Of a stretch of DNA of 64,000 nt, positions 1 to 8,193 are shown piece by piece. Source of the DNA: UMGS1519 sp050951005 (GTDB taxonomy: Bacteria > Actinomycetota > Coriobacteriia > Coriobacteriales > Eggerthellaceae). The stretch covers positions 186,001 through 250,000 of the forward strand of contig JBMNIP010000004.1 of assembly GCA_050951005.1 (NCBI GenBank), read 5' to 3'. A program made the position numbers and the translations under genes. Under the pieces are notes generated by a model that worked only from the letters and a program-made list of their open reading frames with translations, had not been told where the DNA came from and ran no database searches. The stretch's first letter is position 1. Every line of letters begins with the position of its first letter.

Positions 1-175
1 CCGCGGCGAGGTTACCGATGATGATGAGCTTGCCGATTTGGGCGAGGCAGCTGAACTGAAAAGCATCTCGCGTATGCCTGCCCGCGTGAAATGCGCTGAG
101 CTCGGGTGGCGGACGGCCCTGACAATGCTCGACGAACGCGAACAGACTGAATCGGGCAAAGCAGGAGAAGAGTAA
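1..175 (+). CDS. C-terminal end of an unknown protein (partial)
   Basis: An open frame enters from the left edge and stops at TAA 173-175, giving about 57 residues. They are acidic at first (TDDDELADLGEAAELK) and end in a charged tail (EREQTESGKAGEE). No domain is recognisable in this fragment and no start codon lies in the window. The reading frame is uninterrupted, and a hairpin terminator follows at 240-269, which fits a real gene end. Function cannot be assigned. Confidence 0.55.
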   Translation, partial: RGEVTDDDELADLGEAAELKSISRMPARVKCAELGWRTALTMLDEREQTESGKAGEE

Positions 176-239
176 ACTTTCCATTGTGAATCGATACTTC
201 AGGGTTTGCGCGTTTTCCGAGCTGCTGGGCAATGAAGAA

Positions 240-269
240 CGGGGCGTGCGCCGTATGGCGCACGCCCCG
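240..269. terminator. Hairpin between convergent genes
   Basis: A perfect inverted repeat, with arms ggggcgtgcgcc (241-252) and ggcgcacgcccc (257-268) and a 4-nt loop, lies between the plus-strand gene ending at 175 and the minus-strand dmsC ending at 335. There is no clear T-run on either side, so it may work as a bidirectional, partly factor-dependent terminator or as a 3'-end stabiliser. Confidence 0.6.
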
Positions 270-334
270 CTTGCGTATTCGAATGGAGGCAAGAAAAGAA
301 TGATCGAAGGAGCGGTATCTATAGGGGGGTGGAC

Positions 335-1192
335 TTATAGGCCGATGCCGAACTGCATGCCGTAGAAGCACAAGCGTGCTAGGAAGACGGCTACGATGAC
401 CAAAGTCACACCAACGGCAGTGTTCACCCTGGATGCCGACAGCATTATCGAATCGAGGGCGGGGATGCAGGAAACGATCATCAGAATGATGAAGAGCACG
501 AAGGCCCAAATCAAGCTGGAGGTCGCAGCGCTGATTTGCAGAACGGCAGAAGTTGTGTTCGCACCGATAACCCAGATGGCGATAACGCCGACCAAGGAAA
601 GCAGCACTCCAAAGCAGAACATGCCCATCATGGGTTTTGCTGCACCTGATTCAGTTGTCTTATCTGCCACACCCGCAAAAGCCAGCACCAGCATGCCCAG
701 CAGCGCACCGCCTGACAGCGCAAATCCCAAGATGGAGATAGGGGTGAAGATGGTATTCCACACCGGGATAGTCGGCAGGAGATAGGCGCCCCCGATAGCG
801 CAGGCGACGCACACTGCACCTACTGCAAGGATGCCGGTAAAGACTTTGTGACCTTTACCGCTCAGGCAGCCGGCCATACCGCATATCCAATAAACCACGG
901 CAAGAATCATAAATACGCCGAAGACGGCGATTTCGTTAGCCAAAGGAGTCGATCCCACGGTGCTGGCAACATTCATTGCGTTGCCGGGATTGGTCAAGTG
1001 CGCGAAAGAAGCGCACAACCCTATGACTGCTACCAGTATGGGGATAATGGTGAAAGTATCGACCTTCTTCAGTTCTGCAGATGTGTAGTCGCGCTTCAGA
1101 AAAGCGATGAAGAGGGCGATGAATGCGCCGGCACCGATGGGCGCCAAAGTGGAGAATATCGCCAAAGGCAAGTCTTGCAATGCGGCTTCCAT
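335..1192 (-). CDS. dmsC: DMSO reductase-type membrane anchor subunit DmsC
   Basis: A 285-residue polytopic membrane protein with about eight hydrophobic segments and few soluble loops. The N-terminus, in which a short amphipathic stretch runs into the first helix (LPLAIFSTLAPIGAGAFIAL), resembles the DmsC/YnfH anchors that oxidise menaquinol and pass electrons to the iron-sulfur subunit. It is the last gene of the operon, starting 3 nt after the dmsB stop. Family assignment comes from topology plus context. The quinol site and actual substrate of the complex (DMSO, another S- or N-oxide, or something else) cannot be read from the sequence. Confidence 0.8.
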   Translation of the reverse strand: MEAALQDLPLAIFSTLAPIGAGAFIALFIAFLKRDYTSAELKKVDTFTIIPILVAVIGLCASFAHLTNPGNAMNVASTVGSTPLANEIAVFGVFMILAVVYWICGMAGCLSGKGHKVFTGILAVGAVCVACAIGGAYLLPTIPVWNTIFTPISILGFALSGGALLGMLVLAFAGVADKTTESGAAKPMMGMFCFGVLLSLVGVIAIWVIGANTTSAVLQISAATSSLIWAFVLFIILMIVSCIPALDSIMLSASRVNTAVGVTLVIVAVFLARLCFYGMQFGIGL

Positions 1193-1195
1193 GGA

Positions 1196-1825
1196 TTACT
1201 CCACCTCCTTGTAGTTGATGACCGAGCAGTTGTCGGCGGTGGCCTTCTCGGATGCTTCCGAGGACTTTATCAGGGTATTGGGCATGGTTATCGACGGGTC
1301 CGGCATGGGTTGCAGTTGGCGGCTCAACGCATCCAGGTGCTTATTAGCCATCTCGGTAACCGGACCGAAATCCAGCGCACGCAGAGGGCAGGCATCCACG
1401 CAGATGGGATTCAAGCCCTGTTTGACCCGGTCGATACAGCCGTCGCATTTCACAGAATGTCCAACCGTGCGGTCCACTGTTGGAACGTTGTACGGGCATG
1501 CCATCACGCAGTATCCGCAGCCGATGCACTTAGAGGCATCCACGGAGACGATGCCTGTTTCCAGGTCCTTATGCATGGCCTGCGTAGGGCAGGCTTTCGT
1601 GCAGGCGGGGTCGGAGCAGTGCTGGCATCCCAGGGAGATATGGTACATGAAGCAATCCGTGGTGTAGATACCATCTCCCCTCTCCGTCCACGTGCCGCCT
1701 TCGACATCGTATACCTTTCGGTATGCAACACCATCGGGGTTGTCGTGATAGTCCTTGCAGGCCATCGTGCAGGTTCTGCATCCGGTGCAGCGGGTATCAT
1801 CGAAATAGAATCCGTATTGAGTCAT
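1196..1825 (-). CDS. dmsB: DMSO reductase-type iron-sulfur subunit DmsB
   Basis: This 209-residue electron-transfer subunit carries four cysteine groups typical of DmsB/NrfC proteins: CTGCRTCTMAC near the N-terminus, CQHCSDPACTKACP, CIGCGYCVMACP, and a final CDGC...CVDACP group. Each should hold a [4Fe-4S] cluster. It relays electrons from the membrane anchor to the molybdopterin subunit. A strong ribosome site (gggagg) lies 6 nt before the ATG, and the gene starts 15 nt after dmsA. About 40 residues follow the last cluster, rich in Ser and charged residues. No signal peptide is present; such subunits are exported bound to the Tat-signal-bearing catalytic subunit. Confidence 0.88.
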   Translation of the reverse strand: MTQYGFYFDDTRCTGCRTCTMACKDYHDNPDGVAYRKVYDVEGGTWTERGDGIYTTDCFMYHISLGCQHCSDPACTKACPTQAMHKDLETGIVSVDASKCIGCGYCVMACPYNVPTVDRTVGHSVKCDGCIDRVKQGLNPICVDACPLRALDFGPVTEMANKHLDALSRQLQPMPDPSITMPNTLIKSSEASEKATADNCSVINYKEVE

Positions 1826-1840
1826 GGTCTACCTCCCTTC

Positions 1841-4327
1841 CTAGGCTTTCGTAACTTCGACGATGATGGAGTTTGCCGGCCCGTTTCCGCGTGAGAGGGG
1901 ATTCGGCCGATAGGTGGTGAGCGTATTCACACAGCCGCCCTTGTCGACCTGGTCGCCAGACATCGCAGCATTGTGCCATGCACCCTGCGGAACCGATACG
2001 GTTCCGGGAATCACGCGCTGCGTGACGCATGCTTCGATTTCGATGGTGCCGGCTGGGCTTGTTGCGCGGACGGTATCGCCGTTCGAGATGCCGCGCGGCT
2101 GCGCGTCAACGGGGTTGATCCACATCTGCTGGCGGGCAATGTGTTCCAGGTCGTCAATGAATCCAAAGCTAGAATGTGTACGGCTCTTATGATGGAAGCC
2201 AGCGCAATACAGTGGGTACTCTGGAGTGGTGCTGCCGTAGCCTTGGAAGCCCGGATAGAACTCGGGAATGGCGCAAATCTTCTCGCCGTCTTCCAAATCC
2301 CAAGTCTCGTTCAGTTTTTCCAGTTGCTCGGAGTAGATTTCAATCTTGCCTGACGGGGTGCCGAGCGCGTTCTTCTTAGGATCATCGCGGAAGTCTTTCA
2401 AGCCCACGACTGGGTCCAGCTCTCGTTTGTACACGCCCTGTTTCTTGATCTGCTCCCAGGAGGGCATCTCATGGTCTGCGGCAGCACCTGTCTTGTACAG
2501 GTATTCAACCCAGTCGTCATGGGTCATTCCGCCCTTGGTGAAATCTTCCTTAACTCCCAGCTTATCGGCAATCTCGGTCATTACGTCGTAACTGCAGCGG
2601 CATTCGCCGGGAGGAGTCTGCGCCGGCCCGCCCACAGTGACGCCGGTGTACCATTCCGCATAGCCTTGTACCTGCATGTTCAGCTGTTCGGAGCGCATGG
2701 CATCAGGGAGGATGATGTCAGCATAGCGGGCGGAGTCTGTCATCACGGTATCCCATACTAAGATGAACAGATCCTTGCTGTCGTCATTCAAGACCTCGTA
2801 TACCTTGTTGATATCGCTATGCTGGTTCGTAATGCAGTTGCCTGCGTAATTCCATACAAAGTGTATGTTGTTCTTCAGCTTCCCGTCCTTCAGGGCGCCT
2901 TCCTCATCCCAGATACCGGCATTCGTTACAGACATCTCGGTTCCGTGGTCGACGGCATTCAACCATTCATAGCAGGGGATGCTCCAGGTTACGCCATTCG
3001 GCTTTACGCCGGGTGACGGGGTCTTGCCGTTTTCATCGGCGTCCGTTGCGGGGATGCTGCTGACCAGGTAGATGGGCGGTTCGGCTTCGCGCTGGCCGGT
3101 GTTCGTGCCCGGGAGGCCGATCTTTCCGAGTGCAATCGGAACCATGCAGATGGCGCGAGTCGCGTTCTCTCCGTTTGAATGGCGCTGCGGGCCCCAGCCT
3201 TGGGCGACAAATGGGGCTTTTGCATTTTCAAGATCCCTCGCCAAGACGCGGATAGTATCGGCGGGGATTTGAGTTATCCCAGCGGCCCATTCCGGGGTCT
3301 TCTCCACGTGATCGTAGCCAGTACCCATAACGTAATCCTTGTAGGACAGATGCTTGCCCCTGGCGCTCTTAGGCATGGTTTCTTCGTTCCACCCGACGCA
3401 GTACTTCTTCAGGAATGCCTCGTCGGTCTTGCCGTCTTTCACGAATTCGTGAATCAGCGCGGCGGCCAGTGCAGCATCCGTGCCGGGACGGATAGGCAGC
3501 CATTCATCCGGATGTCCCGAGACGGTTTCGTTCATGCGGTAATCGATGGAGATGATCTTGCCGCCGCGGGCAGTTACCGCTTCACGGAGTTTTGCGAAGT
3601 ACCAGGTCATATTCAAACCGCCCATACGGGTTTCAGCAGGGGAGTTGCCCCAGAGGATAACCAGGTCTGAATGCTTGGCAGCCTCATCGAACGAGGAGGC
3701 ATGTACGGCATCGTATGGGCTGAACTGATCGCCGAACATATATGGCCCGGCAGCGAGGATCTGATTTGCCGAGTAATCATAATGACGGGTCAGACAACCG
3801 CCAAGGGCATTCATCAAACGTTGCGATGGGTTGCCGGTTGTGGAGTACATGCCCGTGGCGTAGATCATGTAAATGGCATCATTACCGTACTTGTCGATTG
3901 TGTACTTCAGTTTTTCAGCAATGGTATCGATGGCTTCATCCCAGCTGATTCGCTCATATTCGCCGGAACCACGTTCGCCGATGCGTTTCATGGGATAGAG
4001 CAGGCGATCTGGATGGTTCAGCCAACGACGCATGGTACGGCCGCGCAGGCAGGCGCGTGATTGGAAATCATCGCTTCCGATGTTGTCGGTTTCCATATAG
4101 GCAACTTTGCCGTCACGGACATGCCACTGGAAGATGCAGTTGCCACCGCAGTTCACGTTGCATTGGCTCCATGCAATTTTGTCAGGCTCGTCTGCGTAGG
4201 CGGGTTCTGTGTGAGTAACCACGTTCTCGGAAGCTGTCAGCGCACCTCCAGCTGCAGCGAGCGCTCCGAGCGCCCCGGTGGCTTTTAAGAATGAGCGGCG
4301 GGATAACGACGGTGGATTGTCGGGCAT
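1841..4327 (-). CDS. dmsA: Molybdopterin catalytic subunit of a DMSO reductase-type enzyme, DmsA
   Basis: An 828-residue member of the DMSO reductase family. It starts with a twin-arginine signal (SRRSFLKATGAL, residues 8-19) followed by a hydrophobic stretch, so it is predicted to be exported folded. Cysteines 56, 60, 64 and 93 form the FS0 [4Fe-4S] site. The segment HYDYSANQI places Ser186 where DMSO reductases carry the Mo-ligating serine. Blocks such as GNSPAETRMGG, DEWLPIRPGTDAAL and GWGPQRHSNGE closely match E. coli DmsA/YnfE as I remember them. It uses menaquinol-derived electrons to reduce an S- or N-oxide type acceptor. First gene of dmsABC; a clear ribosome site (aggggggacc) precedes the ATG. 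Substrate unproven. Confidence 0.9.
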   Translation of the reverse strand: MPDNPPSLSRRSFLKATGALGALAAAGGALTASENVVTHTEPAYADEPDKIAWSQCNVNCGGNCIFQWHVRDGKVAYMETDNIGSDDFQSRACLRGRTMRRWLNHPDRLLYPMKRIGERGSGEYERISWDEAIDTIAEKLKYTIDKYGNDAIYMIYATGMYSTTGNPSQRLMNALGGCLTRHYDYSANQILAAGPYMFGDQFSPYDAVHASSFDEAAKHSDLVILWGNSPAETRMGGLNMTWYFAKLREAVTARGGKIISIDYRMNETVSGHPDEWLPIRPGTDAALAAALIHEFVKDGKTDEAFLKKYCVGWNEETMPKSARGKHLSYKDYVMGTGYDHVEKTPEWAAGITQIPADTIRVLARDLENAKAPFVAQGWGPQRHSNGENATRAICMVPIALGKIGLPGTNTGQREAEPPIYLVSSIPATDADENGKTPSPGVKPNGVTWSIPCYEWLNAVDHGTEMSVTNAGIWDEEGALKDGKLKNNIHFVWNYAGNCITNQHSDINKVYEVLNDDSKDLFILVWDTVMTDSARYADIILPDAMRSEQLNMQVQGYAEWYTGVTVGGPAQTPPGECRCSYDVMTEIADKLGVKEDFTKGGMTHDDWVEYLYKTGAAADHEMPSWEQIKKQGVYKRELDPVVGLKDFRDDPKKNALGTPSGKIEIYSEQLEKLNETWDLEDGEKICAIPEFYPGFQGYGSTTPEYPLYCAGFHHKSRTHSSFGFIDDLEHIARQQMWINPVDAQPRGISNGDTVRATSPAGTIEIEACVTQRVIPGTVSVPQGAWHNAAMSGDQVDKGGCVNTLTTYRPNPLSRGNGPANSIIVEVTKA

Positions 4328-4667
4328 AGAGGTCCCCCCTTACAGATAGTGTTGCTGCGGAAAAACTGGCAGCCTGTTCCCCAAAGATGCATAAGCAAGA
4401 CCTATAGAACATGCACTCATCTATGCACACCAATAATATTAAGGGATAATCGGCCCCTCTTCAGGGACAATAGGCGCATTCGACTATCTATTTCGCGAAT
4501 AATAGGGCGCGGAATTCCAAGGCGTTGAGCGGTCGATTCGTTGATTTCCCATGAGATGAGAGCGCGGTGAAACGGGCTGGTCTGTCGCTGCGGCCCGCGC
4601 GGAAAACGGTGCCTTCCGTCAGGGGTCTACCGTCTCGAGTGCAAATCGAATGATATGAACGATGATG
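4328..4667. other. Intergenic region upstream of dmsA
   Basis: This 340-nt gap lies between the TorD-type gene and dmsA, both on the minus strand. It should hold the dmsABC promoter. It is AT-richer than its surroundings at 4420-4510 and contains a short TTCGCGAA palindrome near 4491-4498 and a CCCTcttcAGGG dyad near 4461. I could not find a convincing -35/-10 pair, FNR-type site or T-run terminator, and see no gene in it. Confidence 0.4.
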
Positions 4668-5327
4668 TCACCGATAGAAGCGCGGGGTTATTACCGTCAG
4701 CCCGAACATGCGCTGTATGCCCTGGAGGCTTTCCAACGTAAGCAACGCAAGCCCATGGTAGAAGGGGTGCTTTGCCTCTTGCTCGAACTCCTCGAGATAA
4801 TGGGGAGCCCAAGTCAGGAAATGATCGCAGAGGTATTCTTCAAGCAGCTCGGGCTTGTTCTGAGCGATCCAAGCCATGATTTCCAGCATGGTGCCGATAT
4901 GGTCATCGGGGAGGTCGGCATCTCCTTTTTTCACTGCGATTCCGTTTCGACGCAGCCAATCATGCAGGTCGAGTGCCGTCTTTCCGAACATCACCTGATC
5001 GCTGTCCGTATAGACCGATCCCCAGGGAGGAACGGGCTTGTGCTCAGGGCCGATGAACAGTCGCCGATATTCCTTGGCAAGCGGGGCCCCAGAATGCTCA
5101 TCGTCGAGGCCTTCCTGCATCTCTCCGAGTGCCTCTTGGGCGACCGGGGCCTTGACGAATGGCCAGTCCTTGGCAGCTTGCTCGACATCCAAATCGGCGA
5201 TGGCTTGGAACGACGGCCCGATGGTATCGGCGTCCCGTTTAGGGTCGTGCGTGTAGAACGGGCCGAGCACGGTGCCTACGAATGCTATGGGGACGCAGGC
5301 CGCATGGGTCAGCGAATATGGTTCCAT
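4668..5327 (-). CDS. TorD/DmsD-family molybdoenzyme maturation chaperone
   Basis: A 219-residue cytoplasmic chaperone of the TorD family (all-helical). The signature EYRRLFIGP...PVPPWGSVY and the later DHFLTWAPHY block are the hallmark conserved stretches of DmsD/TorD. Such proteins bind the Tat signal and immature apoenzyme of DMSO reductase-type subunits, delaying export until the molybdopterin cofactor is inserted. Location just upstream of dmsABC on the same strand makes DmsA the obvious client. An AAAGGAG ribosome site sits inside the end of a preceding 32-codon ORF whose TGA overlaps this ATG (TGATG), suggesting translational coupling. Confidence 0.88.
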   Translation of the reverse strand: MEPYSLTHAACVPIAFVGTVLGPFYTHDPKRDADTIGPSFQAIADLDVEQAAKDWPFVKAPVAQEALGEMQEGLDDEHSGAPLAKEYRRLFIGPEHKPVPPWGSVYTDSDQVMFGKTALDLHDWLRRNGIAVKKGDADLPDDHIGTMLEIMAWIAQNKPELLEEYLCDHFLTWAPHYLEEFEQEAKHPFYHGLALLTLESLQGIQRMFGLTVITPRFYR

Positions 5328-5425
5328 CAGGTTGCTCCTTTGCCGGAAGCTGCGAAGCGGAAGTTCCGATGGGATACGCTCAAGGTGCCCCGCAGCTCCA
5401 TATAGCGGATGATGTCATCGTCCAT
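5327..5425 (-). CDS. Small 32-residue ORF coupled to the TorD-type chaperone gene
   Basis: ATG (5423-5425, complement) is preceded by a good ribosome site (gaggtg, about 7 nt upstream). The frame encodes 32 residues beginning MDDDIIRYMELRGTLS and ending FRFAASGKGAT. Its TGA stop overlaps the chaperone ATG as TGATG. The acidic, amphipathic first half and basic second half show no membrane segment. It could be a functional small protein, a leader peptide that tunes chaperone translation, or a truncated remnant. Supported only by ribosome site, overlap and position; no homology is claimed. Confidence 0.45.
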   Translation of the reverse strand: MDDDIIRYMELRGTLSVSHRNFRFAASGKGAT

Positions 5426-5499
5426 GGTAGTTCACCTCGGGCATGACCGAGACGAGAACAATCGATTCCTGCTCGCATTCGCACACGGGCAGGCGCACT

Positions 5500-6015
5500 C
5501 TAGGCTGAGGGACCCTCGTAGCCCGAGGCCTTTGGCGGCGTCTTCCCGCCCTTTACCTTCTGGTAGTAGGAGTAGGTGAGCGGTTCGGCCTGATCAAGCA
5601 CGGATGCATCGACTACCTGGCCGACGAAGTAGCGATGGGAACCCAGGTCCAAGGTTTGCGCCACCTCTACCAGGAAATGGGCAACGGTGTGCTCGGTGAC
5701 ATAGGGGATGCCCCGCTCGTCAACGGCGGTTTCGGTTTCGGCGAATTTATCGTAGTCGGCGCTCGAGCGGAACCCGAAGCGCCCGATGAGCACCATCGGG
5801 GCGTCTTGCGCCAGGACCGAAACCTCGAAGACGCCGGCCTCTTCGATAACCTGGGCGGTGACGTTCTCCTTATTGATGGCAACGCCTACCTGGGCGGGTT
5901 GGGACGTTACTTGGGCGAACGTGTTCACAACGCAACCAGCTCGCGTGCTTTCGCTTTTCGCGGTCACGATATAGAGTCCGTAGCTTAGCGAACGGAATGC
6001 TGTCCGATCGATCAT
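5500..6015 (-). CDS. Flavin reductase-like FMN-binding protein
   Basis: A 171-residue protein of the flavin-reductase-like split-barrel family (as in flavoredoxin and the N-terminal part of high-molecular-weight rubredoxin). It opens with AFRSLSYGLYIVTAKS and has the typical VNTFAQVTSQPAQVGVAINK segment near residues 31-50, then an HFLVEV...LGSHRYFVGQVVDA block and the C-terminal LTYSYYQKVKGGKTPPKAS seen in anaerobe homologues. It probably binds FMN and transfers electrons from NAD(P)H or a redox partner in the cytoplasm. A strong AAAGGAG site precedes the ATG. A link to the neighbouring reductase operon is only positional. Confidence 0.85.
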   Translation of the reverse strand: MIDRTAFRSLSYGLYIVTAKSESTRAGCVVNTFAQVTSQPAQVGVAINKENVTAQVIEEAGVFEVSVLAQDAPMVLIGRFGFRSSADYDKFAETETAVDERGIPYVTEHTVAHFLVEVAQTLDLGSHRYFVGQVVDASVLDQAEPLTYSYYQKVKGGKTPPKASGYEGPSA

Positions 6016-6061
6016 GGGACGCTCCTTTCCCTTTCGATTTCACCGCTCAGTGTAACGCCTG

Positions 6062-6099
6062 GGGCAAGTCGTATCAGCCTGCATTGATACGACTTGCCC
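6062..6099 (-). terminator. Terminator-like hairpin after the trp operon
   Basis: A perfect 15-bp inverted repeat (gggcaagtcgtatca, 6062-6076; tgatacgacttgccc, 6085-6099) with an 8-nt loop lies 18 nt past the trpA stop, before the flavin reductase start. No long T-run follows, but the stem is strong. It is the natural end of the trp transcript. Confidence 0.7.
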
Positions 6100-6116
6100 G
6101 AAGAAAGGTCCGGATG

Positions 6117-6914
6117 TCAGCGCAGGGCGCCTTTCATCTCCTTTACGAAGGCACCGACGGCCGGGGCGCTCTCGGTGCCATGTCGGGCGATGAGCTTCAC
6201 AATCGCCGAGCCCACGATCGCACCGTCGGACTGCGCAGCCATTTCGCGCGCCTGTGCAGGGGTGGAGATGCCGAAACCGACAGCGCAGGGGATATCCGAT
6301 ACCTGACGAACGATGTCGACCATCGCCTGGATGTCGGTCGTGATCTTCGCCCGTGTACCTGTTACTCCGAGCGAGCTGATGCAGTACAGGAATCCCTTTG
6401 CTTCTGAGGCGATGGCTCGGATGCGGTCATGCGAAGTCGGGGCGATCATGAATATCTGCACGATGCCGGCTTTCTCGCAGGCCTCGGCGAATTCGGCGCG
6501 TTCCTCGAAGGGGCAATCGGGGACGATGATGCCCGATACGCCGACTTCGGCCGCCCGCTGGCAGAAGCGTTCCGAGCCGTAGCTGAAGATAACGTTGGCG
6601 TAGGTCATGTAGACAAAAGGCGTGTCCAGCTGGGATCGCAGGCGCTCGGTCAGGGCAAATACCTTGTCGGTCGTGGTGCCGGCGTTAAGCGCCCGCAAAT
6701 CGGCTTCTTGGATGACCGAGCCCTCGGCAATCGGGTCGGAAAACGGAATCCCGAGCTCGATAAGGTCGGCGCCCGCTGCGGCCATGGCGCGGACGATGTT
6801 CTCGGTGGTCTCTAGGTCGGGGTCTCCGCAAGTGACGAAGGGAATGAACGCCTTGCCGTTCGCGAAGGCGCTGCGGATCGCCGCTTCGGCGGCGGTTTGG
6901 GTGCTGTTAGTCAT
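6117..6914 (-). CDS. trpA: Tryptophan synthase alpha subunit
   Basis: A 265-residue TIM-barrel protein that cleaves indole-3-glycerol phosphate to indole and glyceraldehyde-3-phosphate and channels indole to TrpB. Conserved blocks include FIPFVTCGDPD, DLIELGIPFSDP (catalytic Glu and the start of the substrate loop), TYANVIFSYG, GIIVPDCPFEE and GFGISTPAQA. I chose the ATG at 6914 because GGGGAGG lies about 7 nt before it; an in-frame upstream ATG at 6941 has no such site. It overlaps the end of trpB by 8 nt, consistent with coupled synthesis of the alpha2beta2 complex. Last gene of the trp operon. Confidence 0.95.
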   Translation of the reverse strand: MTNSTQTAAEAAIRSAFANGKAFIPFVTCGDPDLETTENIVRAMAAAGADLIELGIPFSDPIAEGSVIQEADLRALNAGTTTDKVFALTERLRSQLDTPFVYMTYANVIFSYGSERFCQRAAEVGVSGIIVPDCPFEERAEFAEACEKAGIVQIFMIAPTSHDRIRAIASEAKGFLYCISSLGVTGTRAKITTDIQAMVDIVRQVSDIPCAVGFGISTPAQAREMAAQSDGAIVGSAIVKLIARHGTESAPAVGAFVKEMKGALR

Positions 6915-8091
6915 GGATGTCCTCCCCACGGTAACGGGCAATGGCCGCGCAATCCTTGTCGCCGCGGCCCGAAAGGGTGATAACGATTGTCTGGTCTGGA
7001 TTCATCGCCGGTGCGATTTTCATGGCATGGGCAATGGCATGGGCGCTCTCGATGGCGGGGATGATCCCCTCCATCCGGCTGAGGTATTCGAACGCATCTA
7101 CCGCCTCGTCATCGGTGACGGGCACATATTCGGCACGGCCGGAGTCATAAAGCATCGCATGTTCGGGTCCGATGCCCGGATAATCCAGTCCGGCCGAGAT
7201 GGAATAGACCGGTGCGATCTGGCCGTGTTTATCCTGGCAGAAATAGCTCTTCATGCCATGGAAAATGCCCAGCCGCCCGGTGGCGATCGTCGCTGCGGTC
7301 TCGGCGGTGTTCACGCCGCGGCCTGCTGCCTCGCAACCGATCAGGCGGACGCTTTCATCGGGGATGAAATCGTAGAACGTGCCGATTGCATTTGATCCGC
7401 CGCCCACGCAGGCCATCACCACATCGGGCAGCTTGCCTTCAGCTTCCAGCATCTGCTGCCTGATTTCCTTGCCGATGACGGATTGGAAGTCGCGGATCAT
7501 CGTGGGGAAGGGGTGGGGGCCCATGACGGAGCCAAGCACATAGTGCGTATCGTCGATGCGTGAAACCCATTCTCGAAAGGTTTCCGACACGGCGTCCTTG
7601 AGCGTTCCGGTACCGGTTTCTACCGGATGGACCTTTGCGCCAAGCAGGCGCATCTTGTACACGTTGAGTGCTTGGCGTTCCGTGTCGAGCTTGCCCATAT
7701 AGACTTCGCACTCCAAGCCCATCAGCGCTGCGGCGGTTGCAGTTGCCACACCATGCTGACCGGCGCCGGTCTCGGCGATGACGCGGGTCTTCCCCATTTT
7801 CTTCGCCAGCAGGCATTGGGCGATGGCGTTGTTGATCTTATGCGCTCCGGTGTGGTTGAGATCTTCGCGCTTCAGGTAGATTTTCGCACCGCCCAGGTGC
7901 TCGGTCATACGGCCTGCATAGTACAGACGGCTCGGACGGCCGCAGTAGTCGTTGAGCAGCTGGGTCAGTTCCGCATTGAAGGCGGGGTCGTCCTTGAAGC
8001 GGTTGTACGCATCTTCAAGTTCGGTGACGGCATTCATGAGCGTTTCGGGGATGTACTGTCCGCCATGGATGCCGAATCGTCCTTTCGTCAT
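6907..8091 (-). CDS. trpB: Tryptophan synthase beta subunit
   Basis: A 394-residue PLP enzyme of the fold II family that condenses indole with serine to give tryptophan. The PLP lysine is Lys85 in HTGAHKINNA. The N-terminal FGIHGGQYIPETLMNAV block, the GAGQHGVATA loop and the glycine-rich CVGGGSNAIG phosphate cup are all intact. Length is normal for TrpB1. A ribosome site (GGAG) sits 6 nt before the ATG. It is separated from trpF by 102 nt containing a hairpin, the only long gap in the operon apart from the leader. Confidence 0.96.
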   Translation of the reverse strand: MTKGRFGIHGGQYIPETLMNAVTELEDAYNRFKDDPAFNAELTQLLNDYCGRPSRLYYAGRMTEHLGGAKIYLKREDLNHTGAHKINNAIAQCLLAKKMGKTRVIAETGAGQHGVATATAAALMGLECEVYMGKLDTERQALNVYKMRLLGAKVHPVETGTGTLKDAVSETFREWVSRIDDTHYVLGSVMGPHPFPTMIRDFQSVIGKEIRQQMLEAEGKLPDVVMACVGGGSNAIGTFYDFIPDESVRLIGCEAAGRGVNTAETAATIATGRLGIFHGMKSYFCQDKHGQIAPVYSISAGLDYPGIGPEHAMLYDSGRAEYVPVTDDEAVDAFEYLSRMEGIIPAIESAHAIAHAMKIAPAMNPDQTIVITLSGRGDKDCAAIARYRGEDIHD

Positions 8092-8112
8092 GTTATCTCC
8101 TTAGTCGATACC

Positions 8113-8143
8113 GTTCGCCTGCCGATAGAGTTGGCAGGCGAAC
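8113..8143 (-). other. Intercistronic hairpin between trpF and trpB
   Basis: A perfect 11-bp inverted repeat (gttcgcctgcc / ggcaggcgaac) with a 9-nt loop lies in the trpF-trpB gap, about 20 nt before the trpB start. No T-run follows it on the minus strand, so a terminator is unlikely. A processing or mRNA-stability element raising or lowering trpBA expression relative to the upstream genes is the plausible reading. Confidence 0.55.
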
Positions 8144-8193
8144 AGATGATTCTGGTTGCCGGTGCTTATCCATTGCTCGTTAGATTCCGCCTC

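Noticed and set aside
4328..4667. FNR/CRP-like site upstream of dmsA (TTGAT near 4541)
   Set aside because: The second half-site is absent (reads CATGAG) and there is no properly placed promoter, so I do not call a regulator site.
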